Shown here one piece after another: positions 52,501 to 60,013 of a DNA stretch of 64,000 bases; position 1 is the stretch's first letter; each line of letters begins with the position of its first letter. A model generated the notes under the pieces. That model made no database searches. It saw nothing but the letters and a program-made list of their open reading frames with translations, and was not told the origin of the DNA. Source of the stretch: Mesorhizobium sp. CA14 (GTDB taxonomy: Bacteria; Pseudomonadota; Alphaproteobacteria; Rhizobiales; Rhizobiaceae); assembly GCF_020165195.1 (NCBI RefSeq), contig NZ_JAIUHR010000014.1, forward strand, positions 62,001 through 126,000. Direction: 5' to 3'. A program made the position numbers and the translations under genes.

Positions 52501-53169
52501 GAACTGGGCCGAGGCGTAATCCCGCTCGTGAATTCGGAAGAGCTTTCGTCCTTCATGCGCGATCGATTTGATCTTAAAAATCCGGTAGTTGTTCCGTTTC
52601 GGATTAATAAAACCATCGAGCGAAGGATTGAGGCAGCTCCTAAAGAGAGGATTATTCTGTGCTACGGACGACCTACAGCTGCTAGGAATTGTTTCGAGAT
52701 AATTGTTGACGGTCTGTCGCTGTGGCAGCAACGAAATCCTACGGACGCTGTCAAATGGCAAGTGGTCTTCCTGGGAGAGAATTTCCATGCAGCGAAGGCA
52801 TGGCCCGTTCAGAATTGCACCGTTCCTGGGAAAGTCAGTCTTGAGGAATATGCAAAATATTTAAGCAGGGCGAGTGTCGGGATCTCCCTGATGATTTCCC
52901 CACACCCTAGCTATCCTCCGCTGGAAATGGCCCATGCCGGCCTAGTCACTGTCTCCAATAACTACGATACGAAGAATATATCGGCACGAAGCGAGAATCT
53001 TGTCGGACTTGATCAGGTAACACCAGATGCGGTCGCTGCTGCTCTTGAGAGCTGCATCGAATTGGCCGAGCACAATATTGGTCGCGTGATCGGGCGGGGA
53101 GAAATCAAAGCAATCCCGTTTGTTGGAAGCAGATACGATCCTGCAGAACTGGCAGCGGCGTTGAGATAG
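49516..53169 (+). CDS. 1217-residue sulfotransferase-like / rhamnan-synthesis-F-like / GT4-like fusion
   Basis: Three recognisable parts. Residues about 38-300 look like a PAPS sulfotransferase: phosphosulfate loop GMHRSGTSALTRAI at 46-59, then NPTGHWEP and LVSRNPLAVIASL for the 3'-phosphate site. Residues about 320-440 form a charged coiled coil. Residues about 560-840 resemble RgpF/rhamnan synthesis F glycosyltransferases (RDIAVIVHVFYTEVFPEIL, RVFENKGRDIAPKI, FFLHLHTKKSPH). Residues about 850-1217 resemble WsaF/GT4-type transferases (LLLPTIDPLWIFGGISTA, YFIQDYES, ISPHPSYPPLEMA). Its ATG overlaps the rfbD stop, which fits an L-rhamnose polymer assembly role at the inner membrane. Confidence 0.85.
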   Translation: MNKHPAPEQLREASAQSADQAAPKKGAKAKSSKTRPAKRTCIMVLGMHRSGTSALTRAISLLGAELPKNLLGANPSNPTGHWEPQRLIELNDQMLAECGSRWDDWRAFDPNDLGTARLQFYKAEIAKIIDEEYDGASLFVLKEPRISRFVPLYAEVLERMHIDVRYTLVSRNPLAVIASLKNRDGFTAGFSSLLWLRHELDAERATRKRPRIFLSYEGLLDDWRQGIESIANTLGIDWPQPEMDWHSLLGTHFSADSQHFTASADLLDADPRITGWVKVAYAALTALEKNAHDERALTRIDAVSLAFDEASSIFGDACFPEMNVRIKAMSEVQAETARVAESRSVEMKELEVTVAKMRAEATERDERDAKFASDLAKTKRKFQAEMDRQAAEAGVRETTIATLRVQLNEKDSAVEEEKNRLLHALQTISAIKESRSWKITRPLRATKTVARNFSLFSFAKAFASSAFRSVGVGKSSAKRAIHLTGHALKLVRSEGFYVTFERAKRFAARRQHVLPGRPLNSYTNFSSFSLVRDDGATNARRLTPEHDLAVRIPLPRVSRVALPRDIAVIVHVFYTEVFPEILAALKNVGKDFKLYVSTTEDVKAAVVRRMCEENGFEHIEIRVFENKGRDIAPKIVGFRDIYDKHEFFLHLHTKKSPHLSDLEGWRSYLIDNLIGSKEIVRSIFSIFMSNPEIGIIYPQHYAPVRTMLNWGFDFNMAKSLLRRANWDLSKDSVLEFPSGSMFWGRSAALKPLLDLGLSFDDFPDEAGQVDGTLAHAIERSYLHFAECAGFYWLKIQKSAEPASSTLLALEQPGDARLSEKAYAPLFEEPGRFDLSLSRDYGELRPLKMARSSSRKRRINLLLPTIDPLWIFGGISTAIKVFDEVAAELPDFDKRIVVLDSPVERSHLHNFPGYVMNSTAGRTVVFEAFDRTQGLDVREDDVYISTAWWSEYLRRSIARFQKKAFGHSSGAVYFIQDYESNFVQWSSRWAIAESTYELGRGVIPLVNSEELSSFMRDRFDLKNPVVVPFRINKTIERRIEAAPKERIILCYGRPTAARNCFEIIVDGLSLWQQRNPTDAVKWQVVFLGENFHAAKAWPVQNCTVPGKVSLEEYAKYLSRASVGISLMISPHPSYPPLEMAHAGLVTVSNNYDTKNISARSENLVGLDQVTPDAVAAALESCIELAEHNIGRVIGRGEIKAIPFVGSRYDPAELAAALR

Positions 53170-53225
53170 TCGGCATGAGCGGGTATCGTCTCGTGGTGTT
53201 TAATTGTCGCGGGTGCGGCTAAAAG

Positions 53226-54026
53226 ATGTTTACGGGTGTGCCGTTGCCAGCGCTGATACTTTCACTCATTCGCCGAGAAATTGCCGGTCGCTATCGCGGC
53301 TCGGTATTTGGCCTTCTTTGGTCGTTCCTCAATCCACTATTTATGCTGGCGATTTACACTTTTGTTTTCGGCGTAGTTATGAAGTCCCGGTGGACTGTTC
53401 CCGGCGACGAAGCTGCTGCGCATTCTACCGGTGAATTTGCAGTCATTCTCTTCTGCGGCCTTATTGTGTTCCAATTTTTCGCGGAGGTGATTTCGCACTC
53501 TCCGAGTTTGATCGTGGCCAATGTCAATTACGTTAAAAAGATAGTCTTTCCGATTCAAATTCTGCCCATAGTGTCGGCGGGAGCGGCGTTGTTTCACGCC
53601 ACGGTCAGTCTGTTGGTGCTTTTAGTCTTTGCATTCGGCGTCTTCGGCAGGGTACCATCTACAGTTATTTTGGCGCCCATAGTTTTCGTGCCGCTTGCCG
53701 TACTTGTGCTAGGCATCGCGTGGATGTTAGCTTCGATAGGCGTCTATTTTCGGGATAGCAGTCAGATCGTGGCACCTTTCGTCACGGCGACAATGTTCCT
53801 TTCGCCGGTGTTCTTCCAAAGAACTGCACTGCCAGTCTGGCTGCAACCCTGGCTTTCACTCAACCCACTTTCGATTCCAGTCGAGAGTTTTCGCAATGTG
53901 GTCCTCTTTGGCGTGCAGCCAGACTGGCTGGCGCTTGGCTACTATTCCATGGCAGCGTTTATGACTGCATTTCTTGGATATCAGTTTTTCCAAAAGACCC
54001 GCAGGGGATTTGCCGATGTCCTCTAG
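53226..54026 (+). CDS. O-antigen/polysaccharide ABC exporter permease (Wzm-like)
   Basis: This 266-residue inner-membrane protein has about six helices and the ABC-2 export layout: LIRREIAGRYRGSVFGLLWSFLNPL near the N-terminus and a late FLSPVFFQRTALPVWLQP followed by LNPLSIPVESFR. It forms the channel for a lipid-linked glycan. It overlaps the Wzt-like gene by 11 bp. The 56-bp gap from the previous gene is short enough for one transcript. Confidence 0.9.
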   Translation: MFTGVPLPALILSLIRREIAGRYRGSVFGLLWSFLNPLFMLAIYTFVFGVVMKSRWTVPGDEAAAHSTGEFAVILFCGLIVFQFFAEVISHSPSLIVANVNYVKKIVFPIQILPIVSAGAALFHATVSLLVLLVFAFGVFGRVPSTVILAPIVFVPLAVLVLGIAWMLASIGVYFRDSSQIVAPFVTATMFLSPVFFQRTALPVWLQPWLSLNPLSIPVESFRNVVLFGVQPDWLALGYYSMAAFMTAFLGYQFFQKTRRGFADVL

Positions 54027-55440
54027 CGGATCCGAGGCCGGCAACGGCGGCTCAGATGTCGCCATCCGTGTGCGCGACGTGTCGAAGCACTACGTGATGT
54101 TCGAGCGACCTGAGGACCGCTTCAAGCAGATGACCGTACCGCGGCTGCAACGTCTGGTCGGCCGTCCGCCACGTCGCTATTTTCGCGACTTCGCGGCCTT
54201 GTCCGGCGTTTCTTTCGAGATTGGCCGGGGCGAGACAGTTGGTATCATCGGCCGCAACGGTTCCGGCAAATCGACCCTGCTGCAGATCGTTTGCGGCACG
54301 CTACAGCCAACCAGCGGCTCAGTGGAGGTTAACGGCCGCATCGCCGCTCTTCTTGAACTTGGCGCGGGGTTCAATCCCGAATTCACCGGCCGTGAAAATG
54401 TTTTCCTCAACGCAACGATCCTTGGCGTTCCTCGTAAGGAAATGGAGTGGCGGTTTGATGATATCGCGCGCTTTGCCGACATCGGTCCATTCATCGACCA
54501 GCCGGTAAAAACCTACTCGTCGGGCATGTATGTTCGGCTCGCCTTCGCCACCGCGATCAACGTTGATCCGGACATCCTCGTGGTGGATGAGGCCCTTTCA
54601 GTTGGCGATGAGGCATTCCAACGCAAGTGCTTCGCCCGCATTGAAGACATTAAGGACAAGGGTGGCACCATCCTGTTCGTTAGCCACGGCGCCCAGACCA
54701 TTGTGCAGCTATGCACACGAGCGATGTTGATCGACGGCGGTGAGAAAATCCTGGAGGGTCGACCGAAGAGGGTGGTTAGCCAATACCAGCGATTGGTGAA
54801 CTTAACTGGGGAGGAGGCGCGTAGCGTCCGCAAGCAAATTGTCGAAATGGATGAAGCAGCAATGAGGAGCCCTGATGGGTCTCATCTAAGCCGGGTAGCC
54901 GATCAACAAGTTTCCCAATTGCAGCATGAAGTGGTTCAATCCGGTGACGAAAGTTGGTTCGATCCGTCGTTGATTTCGCATTCGAGAGTTGAATACGAGA
55001 GTCAGGGAGCTGAAATAAGCCAACTGCGGATTATTGATTCGACCGGAAAAGAAGTAAATGTGCTTGTACATGGTCGGAGATATACATACAAATATGATGT
55101 AAATTTTACGGATGATATATATAATTTTGGATTTGGAATGATGATAAATACCAAGTCAGGAATGGGAATATCCGGTATAGGAAAGGGCACGAGTGGGAGA
55201 CCTGCAGTTAAAAAGGTAAGTAAAGGATCGAAGGTCAAGGTATCTATCGATTTCGTGGCGGATTTGTTGCCGGATGTTTATTTTTTCAATGCGGGAATAA
55301 CCGGAACAACGTCTGGAGGAGGCGGTTTTGTTCACCGTATTATCGATGGCTTAGCATTTCGAATTGCGCCAGTTGCGGATTTGGAGGCGACCGGACTCGT
55401 CGATCTTGGCGTTGCAGGCAGTTATGAGTTGATAGATTGA
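54016..55440 (+). CDS. O-antigen ABC exporter ATPase with C-terminal glycan-binding domain (Wzt-like)
   Basis: This 474-residue protein has an ATPase domain (about 10-260): Walker A GRNGSGKSTLLQ, signature YSSGMYVRLAFA, Walker B ILVVDEALSVGDEAF, His in VSHGAQ. A linker precedes a C-terminal beta-sandwich (about 320-474; VEYESQGAEISQLRI, VDFVADLLPDVYFFNAG-type), as in Wzt proteins that recognise the capped end of an O-antigen chain. Its second half is visibly AT-rich compared with the ATPase part, a possible sign of domain exchange. Confidence 0.92.
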   Translation: MSSSGSEAGNGGSDVAIRVRDVSKHYVMFERPEDRFKQMTVPRLQRLVGRPPRRYFRDFAALSGVSFEIGRGETVGIIGRNGSGKSTLLQIVCGTLQPTSGSVEVNGRIAALLELGAGFNPEFTGRENVFLNATILGVPRKEMEWRFDDIARFADIGPFIDQPVKTYSSGMYVRLAFATAINVDPDILVVDEALSVGDEAFQRKCFARIEDIKDKGGTILFVSHGAQTIVQLCTRAMLIDGGEKILEGRPKRVVSQYQRLVNLTGEEARSVRKQIVEMDEAAMRSPDGSHLSRVADQQVSQLQHEVVQSGDESWFDPSLISHSRVEYESQGAEISQLRIIDSTGKEVNVLVHGRRYTYKYDVNFTDDIYNFGFGMMINTKSGMGISGIGKGTSGRPAVKKVSKGSKVKVSIDFVADLLPDVYFFNAGITGTTSGGGGFVHRIIDGLAFRIAPVADLEATGLVDLGVAGSYELID

Positions 55441-55451
55441 TGGGAGTTGCG

Positions 55452-56180
55452 ATGCGCTCATTCAGTTCTGATGTCGATCCCGCAAAGAGCCTTCCCGCCG
55501 GATCGCCCGACCACTACACGGCCTTTGTTGGTCCTCCCGATCAATATGATTTCATGGGCGCCACTCAATTCCGTCTATTGTGCGCGCTTGGCCTTCGCGA
55601 GGATCACACGCTCTTGGACTTCGGGTGCGGTAGCCTCCGGGCCGGGCGTCTTTTCATCCCATATCTACAACAGGGCGGTTATTTTGGTATAGATCCAAAT
55701 AAATGGTTGATAGATGAAGCCATAAAAAGCGAAGTCGGAGAGTGGTTGATTGGAATAAAAAGATGCAGATTTGATTATAATAAAAATTTTGACTCCTCTG
55801 TTTTTGGGATGAAGTTCGATTTTATTATTGCTCAATCCATATTCTCGCACGCCGGAAGGGAGCAGGTCGTGAGAGCTTTTGACGGATTTAGTGAAAATAT
55901 CAAAGATGACGGTATTATAGCTGCAACTTTCGTAGTATCAGGAGACAAAGAATCGGAGCATGTTGGAGACGAATGGGTTTATCCAGCTTGCGTGTCATAC
56001 TCCCAAGATACAATTGCTAATTTTGCCTCGAAATGTTCGCTGAAATATATAAAGATTCCTTGGTATCACCCCCGGCAATCGTGGTTTTTGTTTTCAAGGG
56101 ATTCAAAGAATCTTCCGGATGCTGAAACCGCTGCGAGCTATCTTCAGGGCCGAGTTTTAAAAAACCAGCCGATCGCGTAG
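55452..56180 (+). CDS. SAM-dependent methyltransferase
   Basis: This protein of about 242 residues has the class I motif LLDFGCGSLRAGRLF, then GGYFGIDPN (acidic loop after strand 2) and FDFIIAQSIFSH. The frame opens at 55437, but GGGAG at 55442-55446 sits five bases before ATG 55452, so that start is preferred; ATG 55440 would overlap the Wzt stop. It directly follows the Wzt-like gene and is AT-rich. A chain-capping O-antigen methyltransferase is a plausible role. Confidence 0.8.
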   Translation: MRSFSSDVDPAKSLPAGSPDHYTAFVGPPDQYDFMGATQFRLLCALGLREDHTLLDFGCGSLRAGRLFIPYLQQGGYFGIDPNKWLIDEAIKSEVGEWLIGIKRCRFDYNKNFDSSVFGMKFDFIIAQSIFSHAGREQVVRAFDGFSENIKDDGIIAATFVVSGDKESEHVGDEWVYPACVSYSQDTIANFASKCSLKYIKIPWYHPRQSWFLFSRDSKNLPDAETAASYLQGRVLKNQPIA

Positions 56181-56252
56181 CATGTCGCTTGAAATCTTTT
56201 CCATCCCTGAGGCCTATTCCAAGATGTCAGAATTGTCGCCAGCCCGCGCAAT

Positions 56253-57782
56253 TTAGCGGTTGGCTACCTTTGCGAGTGCCTGTTGATTCGCGTAGCTCGG
56301 GGTCTCGCCAAGCCGGATTAATACAATGTCGCCTTGTGTTTCCAGGCTGCCTGGCGCAGGCCATACAGGCATCGTCGAAAGCCGGACAATTGTTTGATCG
56401 ACTTGCTGCTCCGTCGGGTCATTGAGATTGAAATAGCCAAGCAATTTCATGTAGTAGGCAATGCGCTTGGCATTGCCGCCGTCCCACTCGAAGAACGAAT
56501 ATCCGACGGTTGAACTCGGGGGCCTGGGATAGTTGGTGGCAAACGGCAGTCCCCCAAACACGCTCAGAGCGTATGAACGCTTGGCGTCAAAGGCAGGCAT
56601 CGCCGCCAGCCTGTCGTAGATAGCGGCGGCCAGGAGCGTGTCGTGCTTGTCGACAAGATAGCTGGACGCCTGCCGATAGTTTTGGATCACCTGGATCTGG
56701 AAGATTACCACTCCAAGCAGGATCGACGACACGATGCTGATCCTCGCATTGCTGCTTGTCACCGCAAGGTAGACGAAGAGCCAGACCGCTATCGGCAGAC
56801 CTACGAGACTTCTGACGGGCATGATGCCAGCCGCCAGAACGTGGACGCCGAAAGGAATGAACAGGCAAACCAAAGCGGCCGCGAGCAGCAGCAACCTTGT
56901 GCGTGACAACTCCTTGAAAAGCGTCCAGCCGCCGAGGATTAACAGCAGCGGAACTGCCCACAAAATGACACCATAAGTGCCACGGTCCAGGCCAAGTGCC
57001 CCTCCTATCGCTTCCAGCACCCGGCCGGTCACCATCACCGGATGTTGAAAGAAAAAAACCGGCTGGAAAAGCGACTCGAAATACTCACTTCTTTTGGAAG
57101 TGAACGATTTGAAAATTGCATTGCCGACGGCGTAGAAAATCGCGGAGCCCGCTACCAGGACGCCGACGCGGATCAGGTCTTTCGGCAGTGATCTTTCAAT
57201 GCCGGCCCGTGCCTGCAGAACGCAGACAGCAATGCCCAACACCAGAATTGCCGGTGCGAAACTCTGATAGATTGAGATCGCAAAACCGCCGGCAGCGACC
57301 GCAACGAGGAAGCGCGAACCAACTGCCGGGATATCTCTCTTGTTGATCAGCCAAATCGCAAAGGCACCGGCAGCCATGCCGATTCCTACCGCAGCAATGT
57401 TGGAGTAGAACTCTACGATAAAGAACCAGGTCGGGAAGGCACAGAAGATCGCGAAGCAAGCATATTCGGCGATGGAAAGCTCGTGCTTGGCGATGGCGTC
57501 CATAACGAGCAGATAAGCGGCAACACAGCCGACGCCAAAGATTGCCGGCGCCAGTAATGGCATTACTGGATTTGGGATAAGGAACCTCTCGATCAGGTAG
57601 GCCCCCCAACGCCCCTGGGCAATCCAGATCGAAGAATCGGTTCTGAGGGCGGCTAGCTCTTCGTCAATGGACAGCGAAAAGGAGGCCAGCTCGGAAAAGT
57701 ACATTGCGACAAAGATCGCAAAGAGGTTGATAGCCGCCCGGATCGAGGAGGGGCGTGTCAGCATCGTCTGCGGAGTATCCAT
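56253..57782 (-). CDS. GtrII-type membrane glycosyltransferase (Glucos_trans_II family)
   Basis: This 509-residue integral membrane protein has about ten hydrophobic helices and a soluble C-terminal portion (about 400-509). The N-terminal part has SIDEELAALRTD and WIAQGRWGAYLIERFLIP, the acidic loop and GRWG element typical of the GtrII/Glucos_trans_II family that uses undecaprenyl-phosphate sugars to decorate O-antigen outside the membrane. It overlaps gtrA by 25 bp and ends the minus-strand operon. The sugar specificity is unknown. Confidence 0.85.
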   Translation of the reverse strand: MDTPQTMLTRPSSIRAAINLFAIFVAMYFSELASFSLSIDEELAALRTDSSIWIAQGRWGAYLIERFLIPNPVMPLLAPAIFGVGCVAAYLLVMDAIAKHELSIAEYACFAIFCAFPTWFFIVEFYSNIAAVGIGMAAGAFAIWLINKRDIPAVGSRFLVAVAAGGFAISIYQSFAPAILVLGIAVCVLQARAGIERSLPKDLIRVGVLVAGSAIFYAVGNAIFKSFTSKRSEYFESLFQPVFFFQHPVMVTGRVLEAIGGALGLDRGTYGVILWAVPLLLILGGWTLFKELSRTRLLLLAAALVCLFIPFGVHVLAAGIMPVRSLVGLPIAVWLFVYLAVTSSNARISIVSSILLGVVIFQIQVIQNYRQASSYLVDKHDTLLAAAIYDRLAAMPAFDAKRSYALSVFGGLPFATNYPRPPSSTVGYSFFEWDGGNAKRIAYYMKLLGYFNLNDPTEQQVDQTIVRLSTMPVWPAPGSLETQGDIVLIRLGETPSYANQQALAKVANR

Positions 57783-58138
57783 CGGGAAACCAGGAAATTG
57801 AGCATCGTCGTGACGACAAGCGTTGCAAAGAACGCCGCCGCTCGGCTCTGCAGCGCTCGCTCGAGAAGATGAAGGCTTACCAAGCCCGCCACAAACACCG
57901 CGGCGACCGAGCCGCCGACTGCCAGCCGATCCGTCAAGCCGGTGCGCCCGCCGGGAAAGACGCGGTCCGGATAGAACACCATCACGAATGCCAGGCCCGC
58001 CAGCCAGGCAATGGTGTAGGAAATGCCCGACGACAGGACCGTCAGGCCGGCAAAGTAGACGGCACTCGTCAGCGCGGTGTTCAGTCCTCCCGCCGCAAGA
58101 AAACGGATTGCATCCGAGCCTATCCGGTCAGCGGCCAT
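57758..58138 (-). CDS. GtrA-type small membrane protein (undecaprenyl-phosphate-sugar flippase)
   Basis: This 126-residue protein has four hydrophobic helices. The start IRFLAAGGLNTALTSAVYFAGL and the ending LNFLVSRWILRRR are characteristic of the GtrA family, thought to flip polyprenyl-phosphate monosaccharides. ATG 58138 overlaps the Fdt fusion gene by 11 bp. It sits between that gene and the GtrII-type transferase. Confidence 0.88.
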   Translation of the reverse strand: MAADRIGSDAIRFLAAGGLNTALTSAVYFAGLTVLSSGISYTIAWLAGLAFVMVFYPDRVFPGGRTGLTDRLAVGGSVAAVFVAGLVSLHLLERALQSRAAAFFATLVVTTMLNFLVSRWILRRRC

Positions 58139-59078
58139 CCGGCCCGACCGTCGCGAGGAAATCCGAATAGTCCCTGATATAATCGCTTGCGTCATACGGA
58201 TGCGAGGCCATGACGAGCAAGACCGTATCCGGCTGGAACTTGTACTGGATGCCCCACACGCCGGGCGGCAGATAGAGCCCGACCGAGGGGTCTGCCAGTG
58301 ACACTTCCTTTCTGTCGTGACCGTCATCGACGACCACCGACAAGCGGCCATGGGTGGCAATCAGGAACTGGTGGCACTGGCGGTGGGCATGCTCGCCCCT
58401 GACCTTGTCGGAACGAACGCCGTAAACCAGAAACGAGCGCAAGGGCTTGAAAGGCAGGTTGTGTCCGAACTCGAGCGGGGCCAGCTCGCCGCGCAGGTCG
58501 CTGAAGTGCGGCAGCCGCCAGAGCTCACATCCGCCGACGCCCAGCGCCATCCTTTCGCCTGCAGCGCCGGGGGCCGCGTGCGTCATCACAGGCTCGACCT
58601 GCGGGCCGGTCTGATAGCCAATGATGACGGCGGGGTTTCCGACCACGACGGCATTGGCCGGCACGTTCTTGGTCACCACGGCACCGGCGCCGATCATCGC
58701 CTGGCGGCCAATCGTTATGCCCGGCAGGATCGTTGCGTTGGCGCCGATCGACGCGCCGTCCTCGACGATCGTCTGGAGAAACTGCTCCGGATAGTGTTTC
58801 GAACGCGGGAAGCGGTCGTTGGTGAAGGTCGCATTCGGACCGACGAACACGCGATTGCCCAGCCGAACGCCGTCCCATAGCTGAACGCCGCTTTTTATCG
58901 TGACGTCATCGCCGACGGTCACGTCGTTTTCGATGAAGACATGATCGCAGATGTTGCAGTTCGCGCCGAGCACGGCCCCTGGGAGGACATGGGCAAACGC
59001 CCATATGCGCGTTCCATTGCCGACGCGCGTGCTTTCGCAGATACCGCGATCATGGACAAAAAATGGTTTGTCGTTCAT
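58128..59078 (-). CDS. Fused hexapeptide N-acetyltransferase / dTDP-sugar 3,4-ketoisomerase (FdtC+FdtA, FdtD-like)
   Basis: This 316-residue bifunctional protein has an N-terminal left-handed beta-helix acetyltransferase (about 1-165; repeated hexapeptides such as IGANATILPGITIG, and the loop NATFTNDRFPRS) and a C-terminal WxcM/FdtA-like cupin (about 185-310; GEHAHRQCHQFLIATHG with the catalytic His pair near 230). FdtA converts dTDP-4-keto-6-deoxyglucose to the 3-keto sugar; FdtC acetylates the 3-amino product. It overlaps the GtrB-like gene by 4 bp. A similar fusion, FdtD, is described in Shewanella. Confidence 0.87.
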   Translation of the reverse strand: MNDKPFFVHDRGICESTRVGNGTRIWAFAHVLPGAVLGANCNICDHVFIENDVTVGDDVTIKSGVQLWDGVRLGNRVFVGPNATFTNDRFPRSKHYPEQFLQTIVEDGASIGANATILPGITIGRQAMIGAGAVVTKNVPANAVVVGNPAVIIGYQTGPQVEPVMTHAAPGAAGERMALGVGGCELWRLPHFSDLRGELAPLEFGHNLPFKPLRSFLVYGVRSDKVRGEHAHRQCHQFLIATHGRLSVVVDDGHDRKEVSLADPSVGLYLPPGVWGIQYKFQPDTVLLVMASHPYDASDYIRDYSDFLATVGPDGR

Positions 59079-60013
59079 GCGGACGTCCCGTCAACAATGC
59101 GGCTTATTATCCGCAATGGGCGCGATTTGGTGTTTTCAACCGCCCGCCAAAGATAACAGCCAAGAATGCCTTGCACCGCGAGGATCGCTGATCCAAATCC
59201 CACAATCAGCAACACCAGCGTCGTGTATCCGGCCGCGTCGATTTTGCCGAGCAAGCGGGCGACGACGGTGATCGCGGCAAACACAAGGCTGAGCACGCAG
59301 CCCGCAATCCCTACCCAGAGTGTGAAAACGATCGGAAAATCGGAAAACGAGAAGATCGAATCCATCATATATCTGAGCCGGCGCCCGATACCCCAGGCAC
59401 TCTTCCCATGCTCCCGCTCGCGCCGCCGGTAAGGCACGAACTCCCGCCTGAACCCAACCCAGAACAGCTGAACCACAAGCGAGCTGTTTGGCTCCTCGAT
59501 TGACAGGATCGCTTCGAGCGCCTGGCGGTTGCAGGCGAATATATCGACGCCGCCGCTAGGCATGCTGGGCAAAATCAGCCTGCGGTAAACGCTCCAGAAG
59601 GCTCGGGACAGGAAGCGCGTCAAAAGGGGGTCGTCGCGGCCGGTTCTGCGGCCAAACACGACGTCGGCCGTATCCTTTTCCAGTATCGAAAAGAATTCGA
59701 CAATGAGTTCGGGCGGCTCTTGCAGGTCGGCAGCCATCGCGGCCACATGTTTGCCGGATGAATGCTCAAGCCCTGTCCGAATGGCCGTGAAGGAACCAAA
59801 ATTCCGGCTGTGGAAGATGATCTTGTACCTGTATCTGGCGTCCTTCAAAGCCCCAACCAGCAGGCCGCCCGACTGGTCGGGCGAACCATCGATGACGAAG
59901 ACAAACTCGATGTCGCCCTCATACATGGCGTCGAATTTGGCGACAGCCTGCAACAGGGAAGGGATGTTCGGCTCATTGCGGTAAATGGGAAAAACAAGAG
60001 AGCGCGCAGTCAC
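59075..60013 (-). CDS. GtrB/DPM1-like GT2 glycosyltransferase (polyprenyl-phosphate sugar transferase)
   Basis: This 312-residue protein has a cytoplasmic GT2 domain (about 1-220; VFPIYRNEPNIPSLL, FVIDGSPDQSGG, MAADLQEPPE, VVFGRRTGRDDP) and two C-terminal transmembrane helices (about 230-255 and 265-290), the arrangement of GtrB/ArnC/DPM1 enzymes that put one sugar onto undecaprenyl phosphate. GTG 60013 overlaps the FdtB stop and has GGGAGG five bases upstream; ATG 60025 is the alternative start. Confidence 0.87.
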   Translation of the reverse strand: MTARSLVFPIYRNEPNIPSLLQAVAKFDAMYEGDIEFVFVIDGSPDQSGGLLVGALKDARYRYKIIFHSRNFGSFTAIRTGLEHSSGKHVAAMAADLQEPPELIVEFFSILEKDTADVVFGRRTGRDDPLLTRFLSRAFWSVYRRLILPSMPSGGVDIFACNRQALEAILSIEEPNSSLVVQLFWVGFRREFVPYRRREREHGKSAWGIGRRLRYMMDSIFSFSDFPIVFTLWVGIAGCVLSLVFAAITVVARLLGKIDAAGYTTLVLLIVGFGSAILAVQGILGCYLWRAVENTKSRPLRIISRIVDGTSA

